Notes under the pieces: model-generated
What the model saw: only the letters and a program-made list of their open reading frames with translations
What the model was told of the DNA's origin: nothing
Databases searched by the model: none
Origin: CAYLPU01 sp964385635
Lineage (GTDB): Bacteria > Chloroflexota > Anaerolineae > B4-G1
DNA length: 31,428 nt
Assembly: GCA_964385635.1 (NCBI GenBank)
Contig: CAYLPU010000057.1
Coordinates: 1-31,428 of the forward strand
Direction: 5' to 3'
Position numbers and translations under genes: made by a program
In this document: positions 6,895-13,406 of the stretch, piece by piece
Numbering within the stretch: the first letter of the stretch is position 1
How the letters are laid out: every line of letters begins with the position of its first letter

Positions 6895-8625
6895 TTACCA
6901 CCCCCGCAGGGTGTAGTACTCGGCGACCATGCGTTGTAGCTCTGCCTCGCTCAATCTTTCACCGCTTGGCTGCAACCCCTCTCGCAAGAAACGGACTGGC
7001 AGGGTGTCGTCGGCCGGCGTCATCCCTTCTCGCAGGTTGTACTGGCGAATCGTGTCCGCGATGCGGGCCGACAGGTTCTGCAGCCCAACCTTGTCCAGTT
7101 CCAGGCCGGTCAGCCCCCGGATGATCACTGGCAGATCGTCCCAGCCGATCATGTCCCGATAGAAGCGGCACAGGATCAGTGTGTCGAACAGCGTGTGCCG
7201 GTCCTCAAAGTCGAGGACCACGTCCGCCTTCCCTTCTACCGAGGTGCGGTCCACCCAACCGGCCAATTCTGCCTTGTAGACCGTGGCTCGCAGGTGGCAG
7301 GCCCCCCGGTCCGAGACCGCGAAGGCCAGGCCCATCCCCTTGAGCGCCCGGGGATCGTAGCCGGAGGGCTCCAGCCCCTTGACATGAATTGCCAACTCCT
7401 CCAGCCCCAACTCTTGGCTGGCGGCACGCACCCCCTGAGCCAGCAATTCGCCAGGACCCTCCCGGCGGGCTATCTGGCCGATCAGCACGGCAATGCCGTC
7501 CACGTCTCCGTACTCCAGCCTGAGGTCCAGCGCGCCACGGCGCGAGGCTTCGATGGCGAAGGCGGCCACGTTGCCTGCGGTGATCGTGTCCAGCCCCAGC
7601 CGGTCGCAGATGTCGTTGAGGTAGAGGATCTCGGCCAGGTCGTCCACCCCGCACAGTCCGCCAAAGGCGAAGATCGTCTCGTACTCCGGTCCTTCCACCT
7701 GCAGCCCGGCGTGCCGTCCATCAGGGACCGTCGTGACCTTGCCACAGGCGAGGAAGCAGCGGTAGCAGGCTTTGGACCTGGGTTTGAACCTGTCCACCAG
7801 TTCCTCGGCGCTAATCTTCTTCCAGTGCGGGACAGTGCCCGTAGACCAGTAATAGCCGGGGAAAGCGCCAACGGCGTTGTTTATGGCCACCAGCATGGGG
7901 GTGCCGTAGGAACGATAAGCCTTGGCCCCGGCGTCGGTCTTCCCTCGCTCCCGCAGTTCTCTGTCGTAAGTCTTGACAGCCTCTGCATCGTAGAGAGGAC
8001 AGGTCGCCTCTCCGTGGAACACAATGCCCTTGACCCGCTTGCTCCCCATGACCGCGCCCATACCGGTGCGCCCGGCCTGGCGGCCCCGGTCGTTGCCTAC
8101 CAACGCGAAGGGAATCTGCTTTTCGCCGGCAGGGCCGATGACGATGCTCTTTGCTCCGCGCACGCCCGTGGCCGCTTCCAGTGCCTCCTCGGCCTGGTAG
8201 GTGTCCAGGCCCCAGAAAGATGTGGCATCGTGGAACGTGGCCCCCCTGTCGGTGATCTCCAGGTAGACTGGATGGTCGGCAGCCCCTTGCAGCAGGACAG
8301 CGTCGTAGCCGGTGGCTTTGATCTGAGGGGCCACGTACCCACCCGCGTAGGATTCGCCGAAGATGCCTGTCAGCGGCGACTTGGTGAAGAGACCGTACCG
8401 GCTGGCAGGAGCCAGGACGGTGCCCGTGGCTGGGCCGATAGCCAGGATGAGGGGGTTCTCGGGTGCCAGGGGGGCAACGCCCGCCGGACAGTTTTCCAGG
8501 AGAAGATGGGCGGCGAGCCCCTTCCCACCCAGGTAGCGGGTCAGGACGTCGTCGGGGATCGGTTCTGCGGTCCAGGTCCGCGTGGAGAGGTCCACCCGCA
8601 GGAGTTGGTTATAGAAGCCGTGCAT
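6895..8625 (-). CDS. aor: Aldehyde:ferredoxin oxidoreductase (tungsten-bispterin enzyme)
   Basis: The 576-residue product is full length for the AOR family. The N-terminal domain has RYLGGKGLAAHLL, NPLILAIGPATGT, TKSPLTGIFGESYAGG and GPAGE blocks that bind the tungsten/molybdenum bispterin. The [4Fe-4S] ligands are Cys287, Cys290 and Cys294 (CYRCFLAC) and Cys486 (LILCRF), spaced as in the archaeal enzyme. AORs oxidise aldehydes to carboxylates with ferredoxin, or reduce acids. The start at 8625 follows AGGAGG with good spacing. A ThiF/HesA-like gene lies 300 nt upstream, a common neighbour of AOR genes thought to help pterin-cofactor assembly. Substrate cannot be predicted. Confidence 0.93.
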   Translation of the reverse strand: MHGFYNQLLRVDLSTRTWTAEPIPDDVLTRYLGGKGLAAHLLLENCPAGVAPLAPENPLILAIGPATGTVLAPASRYGLFTKSPLTGIFGESYAGGYVAPQIKATGYDAVLLQGAADHPVYLEITDRGATFHDATSFWGLDTYQAEEALEAATGVRGAKSIVIGPAGEKQIPFALVGNDRGRQAGRTGMGAVMGSKRVKGIVFHGEATCPLYDAEAVKTYDRELRERGKTDAGAKAYRSYGTPMLVAINNAVGAFPGYYWSTGTVPHWKKISAEELVDRFKPRSKACYRCFLACGKVTTVPDGRHAGLQVEGPEYETIFAFGGLCGVDDLAEILYLNDICDRLGLDTITAGNVAAFAIEASRRGALDLRLEYGDVDGIAVLIGQIARREGPGELLAQGVRAASQELGLEELAIHVKGLEPSGYDPRALKGMGLAFAVSDRGACHLRATVYKAELAGWVDRTSVEGKADVVLDFEDRHTLFDTLILCRFYRDMIGWDDLPVIIRGLTGLELDKVGLQNLSARIADTIRQYNLREGMTPADDTLPVRFLREGLQPSGERLSEAELQRMVAEYYTLRGW

Positions 8626-8667
8626 TCTTACCTCCTTTTGTCGTTACTACTCAGGGGTACTCAGATT

Positions 8668-8768
8668 TACCTTCCCGAAAGCTCCAACGGGCCGAATTTT
8701 GTCAAGATTCTGGTCATGTGACAGATTTGGGTCTATGTGACAGTTGACTTTTAGCTTTCGGGAAGGTA
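8668..8768. repeat. Inverted-repeat element between ThiF-like and AOR genes
   Basis: TACCTTCCCGAAAGCT (8668-8683) recurs as its perfect reverse complement at 8753-8768, and CTCAG flanks both arms on the outside, so the arms extend to about 22 nt with mismatches. The 69-nt interior contains two ATGTGACAG direct repeats (8715-8723 and 8734-8742). The ends resemble other repeats in this window (GTAACTRCTCA, see 16310-16431). The rest of the 8626-8925 gap has no gene. The element lies in the leader of the AOR transcript and could also affect its expression. Confidence 0.6.
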
Positions 8769-8925
8769 GCCTGAGCAGTTACCTTTTGTCTTTTTGGACT
8801 TCTTAGTTCGCCGAGGGTCTCTGGCCGAGGCGTAGAGGGCTCGGTCGGGAGACCTTTGCCCATCAACTTGGGTAGTTACCCTCCTTTGCCTTTTCAGACT
8901 TTGGACTTCGAACGTCGTCGTAGCC

Positions 8926-9777
8926 TCAACCTAATTGCAGGACATCTATCGTCCCCGACTCCATATCCATCACCAGCAGCCGCCGTCGCAGCGGTTCCTC
9001 CCGGCCCAGCAGTATCTTCACGACTTCCTGCGCCTCCCAGGCCGCCACCGCCATCGGTGTCGCAGCCGGAGTGCCCAATTGCGTCTCAAGTCCTTGCTCC
9101 GGGAGTTCGTTCCCTCCCCCATATAGACTGTCCAGACCAGGGTCGCCAGGGAAAATGGTCATCACCTGCCCCAGGAAGCCTGCGATGCTCCCATGCACCA
9201 TCGGGATGCCCAGCGCTCGTGCCCCTTCCTGCAGAATCAGACGACTAGGCAAGCGATCAAGGCCATCCACGACCACGTCTGCCCCCTGCAAGAGCCGGGG
9301 CAGGTTTTCGCGGGTGAGCATCACCGCGTGGCCGATTACTTCTGTTGCGCCGTTGATCTCGGCCACGCGCCGTCGCGCGACCTGGACCTTACCCAGGCCC
9401 AGTCTCGCCTCACTGCTCAGGACTTGCCGGTTAAGGTTGTGCTCCTCAAAGACGTCACCATCGATCAGGATCAGACATCCCACCCCCATGCGTGCCAACG
9501 CCTCTACGACGTTCCCTCCCAGTCCTCCCAGCCCGACAATTGCCACTGTAGCCCGCAGAAGTTTGGCCTGTCCCTCCAGGCCAGCCGTGCCCATGTTTCG
9601 CAGGTAGCGCCAGGGGATGACATCCATCTCCAGCGCCGCCAGTTCCACCTCCCGAATCGGGCAACCGAACGCGGTGGCCAACTCGTGTACCTGCTGGAGG
9701 CGGATGATACGCGTGCCGCCTTTCACTTCCGCCAGTTCCTCAATCCGTCTGTGCAAGGTTTCCCTATCTGCTGTCAT
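8926..9777 (-). CDS. ThiF/MoeB/HesA family adenylyltransferase-like protein
   Basis: This 283-residue protein has a helical N-terminal extension of about 65 residues and then an E1-like ATP-binding fold: GLGGLG at 82-87, LIDGDVFEEHNLNRQ around 104-118 (Asp106 and Arg117), DGLDRLPSR at 171-179 and a C-terminal MAVAAWEAQEVVKILLG helix. Such proteins adenylate the C-terminus of ThiS/MoaD-like sulfur carriers. There are only two cysteines (Cys39 and Cys101), so the CxxC zinc ligands and catalytic cysteine of MoeB/ThiF are absent; this suggests adenylation-only activity or a divergent role. Proximity to the AOR gene suggests tungstopterin assembly. No MoaD/ThiS gene is seen in the window. Confidence 0.85.
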   Translation of the reverse strand: MTADRETLHRRIEELAEVKGGTRIIRLQQVHELATAFGCPIREVELAALEMDVIPWRYLRNMGTAGLEGQAKLLRATVAIVGLGGLGGNVVEALARMGVGCLILIDGDVFEEHNLNRQVLSSEARLGLGKVQVARRRVAEINGATEVIGHAVMLTRENLPRLLQGADVVVDGLDRLPSRLILQEGARALGIPMVHGSIAGFLGQVMTIFPGDPGLDSLYGGGNELPEQGLETQLGTPAATPMAVAAWEAQEVVKILLGREEPLRRRLLVMDMESGTIDVLQLG

Positions 9778-10167
9778 TCCTTGCCCCCAGTACCCGCAGG
9801 GCCCTCCGGAGTCCGCGATCGAACCTCATCGCTCCCGACCATCTCATTTTCATTGATCACTGGTGACTGCTCAGGCTCTTCCCAAAACAGGCACAAATAG
9901 CACACGGATACACACGAATGAAACGGGTTCTCACAGGTTTTTTGTCTTTATCTGCGTACATCCGTGTGGAAGTCGGCCAATTGTATAGCAATGAAGTGGT
10001 TGTGTCAACTACTCACAGAACCTGGACAAGAATAGGACGTATCTTCTCAATAAACTGGGGTTTGACAGATGAGAAACCGGGTTTTTCAGAAAAAACCCGG
10101 TTTCTTTCCCCGAATTTTTGAGCAGATACAATAGGACGCTGAATTGTCCTTCCGGCCATCACACCGG
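9778..10167. other. Intergenic region with repeats, no gene seen
   Basis: The divergent gap between the ThiF-like and transglycosylase genes contains CACACGGAT (9901-9909) and its inverse ATCCGTGTG (9960-9968), a CACACGAATG string shared with the 400-512 repeat, and the long hairpin at 10073-10104. I see no convincing gene on either strand. Confidence 0.5.
10073..10104. repeat. Perfect 14-bp stem hairpin (GAAACCGGG type)
   Basis: GAAACCGGGTTTTT (10073-10086) pairs perfectly with AAAAACCCGGTTTC (10091-10104) around a CAGA loop. Repeats of this AGAAACCGGGTTTTT type are, from memory, widespread between genes of Chloroflexota and Cyanobacteria. It also ends with T-rich sequence in both directions and could terminate leftward transcription, but no gene ends towards it. 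Confidence 0.6.
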
Positions 10168-10196
10168 TTGACAAACTCTCCTTCCCCGGTGATAAT
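10168..10196 (+). promoter_or_regulatory. Strong sigma-70-type promoter, probably giving a leaderless mRNA
   Basis: TTGACA (10168-10173), a 17-nt spacer and GATAAT (10191-10196) form a near-consensus promoter. Transcription would start about 7 nt after the -10 box, at or next to the A of the ATG at 10203. No ribosome binding site precedes that ATG, so a leaderless transcript is likely. Confidence 0.72.
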
Positions 10197-10202
10197 AGCG
10201 TT

Positions 10203-12707
10203 ATGCGCCGAATGAAACTGGCCCTGTGGGCCTTCTTCACGCTGGTCGCGGCCGCGTTGGCCTGCGATGTGCCCTCCAACCTGACTCCACTGCCGCTCTT
10301 TGCCACTGAGACTGCCACGCCCACACCAACTCCCACGTCTGCACCTACGCTCACGCCTACACTCATACCTACACCCACACCCACGCCTACCCCCACCCCC
10401 TCCCCTGGCGAACGGTTGTCCGACGCCGCGCGGGCGATGCAGAACGGCGACTACGAGACCGCCGCCGCAGTCTACCAGCGTCTGCTCACCCTCCCACTCG
10501 ACGAGGAAACCGCCGCGCAAGCCCGGCTTGGGCTGGGCACTGCCTACCTGCGCGACGGGAACTACTCAGACGCCACTGACGCCTTTCGTGAATTCGTCGC
10601 TGCCCATTCCGACAGCGAGTTGGTCTCCGATGCCCGTTTCCTGCTGGCCGAAGCCCTGGTCGGCGCAGACAACCTGCTGGCGGCAGCCGATGAGTACCAG
10701 GCCCATCTTTCTGCTGGGACGGTCATCACTGCCTACGTGAACGAATCGCTGGGGGACACTCTCTACACGAGCGGCGCTTACACTTCCGCTGTCGAAGCCT
10801 ACGGGGCTGCTATCGTGGATGCTCCCGACCGTTCCTTCGAGATCGGCGCGCGCGAGAAACTGGCCCTCCTCCACGTCGCCCTGGAGGATTACGCCGCCGC
10901 CGTCGCTCAGTACGACGCCATCCTGGAGGTGGAGTGGCCGCTTGATGTTGAATGGAGACGCGCCTACCGCGCCCGCATCGAGCATCAGGCCGCCGAGACG
11001 CTCATCCTGGCCGGAGAGACCGAGGCCGGCTACGACCGCCACCTGGCCGTCGTCGAGACGTACCCCGAAGCATACTACGCCTACCTCTCGCTGGTCGAAC
11101 TGGTGGAGGCCGGCCGCCCGGTGGATGATTTTCTACGCGGCGTGGTGGACTACTATGGCGGAGCCTATGGCCCAGCGGTCGAGGCCCTCTATCGTTATAT
11201 CCATGCCTACCCCGAGACCTATTCTAGCGACGCTCATTGGTACGCGGGCCTCTCATACCTGGATGCTGGCAGCCCCGATCTGGCTGCGAGCGAGTTCCAG
11301 ACGCTGATCAAGACCTACCCGGAGAACAAACACGTGGGGGATGCCTGGATGGGCCTGGCCGAAGCGTACGCTGACGTGGATGACGTGGAAGCGGCTGTTG
11401 AGACCTATCGGCAGTTCGCTGAGGCCGCCTCCGGCCATCACCGTGCGCCAGAGGCGCTCTGGAAGGCGGCGCAACTCTTGGAGCGCACCGGTGACCGTTC
11501 GGCTGAGCACTCACGGCGAAGCCTGGAGGCTGCCGCTGAGGCCTACCTCGATTGCCAGGTTCGGTATCCCGATTCCGACTACGGCCCGCTATCTCTTTTC
11601 CGCAGCGGGCTGCAATCCTACCAACTGGACGAATGGATAGACGCCGCTGTTGCCTGGGATACGCTGGCCGCTACTTACCCCGACTCCCCCCACCGCTCCG
11701 CTGCTCTCCTCTGGCTGGGCAAACTCCGCCTGGCCCAGGGAGACACAGAGGCGGCAGGGGCCGCCTTTGAGGAGGCCAGCGCCGCTAACCCTCTCGGTTA
11801 CTATGGCCTGCGCGCCGCCGACCTGGCTGCTGCTCAGCTTTCCCTGTTCTTCCCGCCCACCCGATACGTGCCCGACCAGGATACGACCGCCCTCCAGACC
11901 GAGGCGGAGGACTGGCTGACCCAGTGGTTAGAGTTGGACACTGCCACATCGCTGAACGAACTCAGCCCTGATCTTGCCGCTGACCCTCGCCTCCAGCGTG
12001 GCCTGGAACTGTGGCGGCTGGGCCACTTCGAGGAGGCCAAGTGGGAACTGGAGGCTCTTCGCGACGCCACCCAATCGGACGCGCTGGCCCAGTACCAACT
12101 GGCACTGAAGTTCCGCGACATTGGTCTTTACCGTTCCTCCATCCTCTGCGTCATGCGAGTCGTGCAACTCTCCCCTGCGGCCACTGCACTTGAGGCCCCT
12201 GCCTTCATCGCTCGCCTGATCTACCCCACCTATTACGAAGACCTGGTGCTGTTGAACGGACGCGAGAGCGGGCTCGCCCCGCTTCTCGTCTTCGCCCTCA
12301 TCCGGCAGGAGAGTCTCTTCGAGAGCGTTGCTACTTCTACCACCAGCGCTCACGGGCTGATGCAGGTGATACCCCCCACCGGCGCGCAGATCGCCGCCGA
12401 GTTGGGCTGGCCGCCGGACTACGAGACTGCTGACCTGTACCGTCCCTACGTCAGCCTGCGTTTTGGCACTTATTACCTGGCGCAGCAACGCGACCGCTTC
12501 GACGGTCGCGTAGACGTGGCGCTGGCGGCCTACAACGGCGGTCCGTTCCGCGCCGAGCGCTGGCTGGAGAGTGCTGGTGACGACCCTGACTTGTTCCTCG
12601 AACTCATCACCCTGCGCGAACCGCGCCTTTACCTTCAGCGCATCAAAGAGCATTTTGTCGCATATAAGACACTGTACGGGCTGCCGGAAGATTCGAGCAC
12701 GGATTAA
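10203..12707 (+). CDS. Lipoprotein lytic murein transglycosylase with TPR repeats (Slt type)
   Basis: This 834-residue protein begins with a lipoprotein-type signal (MRRMKLALWAFFTLVAAALAC, lipidation at Cys21), then a Thr/Pro-rich linker (about 36-67) and a long series of TPR-like helical repeats (about 70-660; for example GDYETAAAVYQRLL, GNYSDATDAFREF). The C-terminal SLT domain (about 690-820) has RQESLFES with catalytic Glu703, then SAHGLMQVIP, SLRFGTYYLAQQ and ALAAYNGGP. The enzyme cleaves the glycan strands of peptidoglycan, forming 1,6-anhydro ends, and should work outside the membrane. The ATG at 10203 fits a leaderless transcript; ATG 10212 is the alternative. Architecture matches Slt70-like proteins with an added lipid anchor. 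Confidence 0.9.
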   Translation: MRRMKLALWAFFTLVAAALACDVPSNLTPLPLFATETATPTPTPTSAPTLTPTLIPTPTPTPTPTPSPGERLSDAARAMQNGDYETAAAVYQRLLTLPLDEETAAQARLGLGTAYLRDGNYSDATDAFREFVAAHSDSELVSDARFLLAEALVGADNLLAAADEYQAHLSAGTVITAYVNESLGDTLYTSGAYTSAVEAYGAAIVDAPDRSFEIGAREKLALLHVALEDYAAAVAQYDAILEVEWPLDVEWRRAYRARIEHQAAETLILAGETEAGYDRHLAVVETYPEAYYAYLSLVELVEAGRPVDDFLRGVVDYYGGAYGPAVEALYRYIHAYPETYSSDAHWYAGLSYLDAGSPDLAASEFQTLIKTYPENKHVGDAWMGLAEAYADVDDVEAAVETYRQFAEAASGHHRAPEALWKAAQLLERTGDRSAEHSRRSLEAAAEAYLDCQVRYPDSDYGPLSLFRSGLQSYQLDEWIDAAVAWDTLAATYPDSPHRSAALLWLGKLRLAQGDTEAAGAAFEEASAANPLGYYGLRAADLAAAQLSLFFPPTRYVPDQDTTALQTEAEDWLTQWLELDTATSLNELSPDLAADPRLQRGLELWRLGHFEEAKWELEALRDATQSDALAQYQLALKFRDIGLYRSSILCVMRVVQLSPAATALEAPAFIARLIYPTYYEDLVLLNGRESGLAPLLVFALIRQESLFESVATSTTSAHGLMQVIPPTGAQIAAELGWPPDYETADLYRPYVSLRFGTYYLAQQRDRFDGRVDVALAAYNGGPFRAERWLESAGDDPDLFLELITLREPRLYLQRIKEHFVAYKTLYGLPEDSSTD

Positions 12708-12736
12708 ACGTGATGCGGTTCAATTGCAAAGTAGAG

Positions 12737-13396
12737 TCATACGACGACCTCCACCAAGCCCAGTTGTATGGCTAGCCGGGTCAGACCAGCCACGTCGTGG
12801 ATGCTCAGTTTGTTCATCAGATTGGCACGGTGTGTCTCGACAGTGCGCACGCTGATGTCCAGTCGGAGCGCGATTGCCTGGTTGGTATGTCCTTCGGTGA
12901 CGAGTTGGAACACCTCGCGTTCGCGCGGTGTCAACCTGTCGTATGGCGTCTTTCTTTCCTCGGGAGATATGCCCTGGAGAAAGCGGGTGACGAGAGTGTG
13001 CGAGACAGCAGGGCTGAGGAATACATCGCCGCGCTGGGCTGCGCGGATGGCCATCAACAACTCGACGCCCAGCGAACGCTTGAGCAGGTAGCCAGACGCG
13101 CCAGCCTGCAGTGCACGCAGAACGAATTCCTCCTCTTCGTGTACCGAAAGCATGAGCACCCGTACCTCTGGCAACCGTGGTCGGACGCGGCGCAATACCT
13201 CCAGTCCGTTCAGGCCCGGCATAGTGATGTCCATCAACACGATGTCGGGCCGGAGGTCTTCGACCATGTGGAGAGCCTCCAATCCGTCGGCGGCCTCTCC
13301 CACGATCTCAATGCCCGGCTGTCGCTCCAGCAACGCCCGTATGCCCTGGCGCACCAGGTGGTGATCTTCGGCCAATAGTATGCGAACTGCGGTCAT
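12737..13396 (-). CDS. NarL/FixJ family response regulator
   Basis: A 219-residue two-domain regulator. The receiver domain (2-120) has the acidic pocket ED (10-11), phospho-acceptor Asp56 in VLMDITMPG and the lysine in GYLLKRS. The LuxR-type helix-turn-helix (about 150-215) shows LTPREREVFQLVTEGHTNQA and SVRTVETHRANLMNKL. I chose ATG 13396 (MTAVRILLAEDHH) because the receiver starts there and it follows the kinase stop (13407) by 10 nt; the longer frame would overlap the kinase gene. It is surely the cognate partner of the kinase encoded immediately upstream. Target genes are unknown. Confidence 0.92.
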   Translation of the reverse strand: MTAVRILLAEDHHLVRQGIRALLERQPGIEIVGEAADGLEALHMVEDLRPDIVLMDITMPGLNGLEVLRRVRPRLPEVRVLMLSVHEEEEFVLRALQAGASGYLLKRSLGVELLMAIRAAQRGDVFLSPAVSHTLVTRFLQGISPEERKTPYDRLTPREREVFQLVTEGHTNQAIALRLDISVRTVETHRANLMNKLSIHDVAGLTRLAIQLGLVEVVV

Positions 13397-13406
13397 CGGG
13401 ATGGCC

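Noticed and set aside
7195..8721. Long plus-strand open frame opposite the AOR gene
   Set aside because: It has no family features and is the antisense shadow of a GC-rich, clearly conserved gene.
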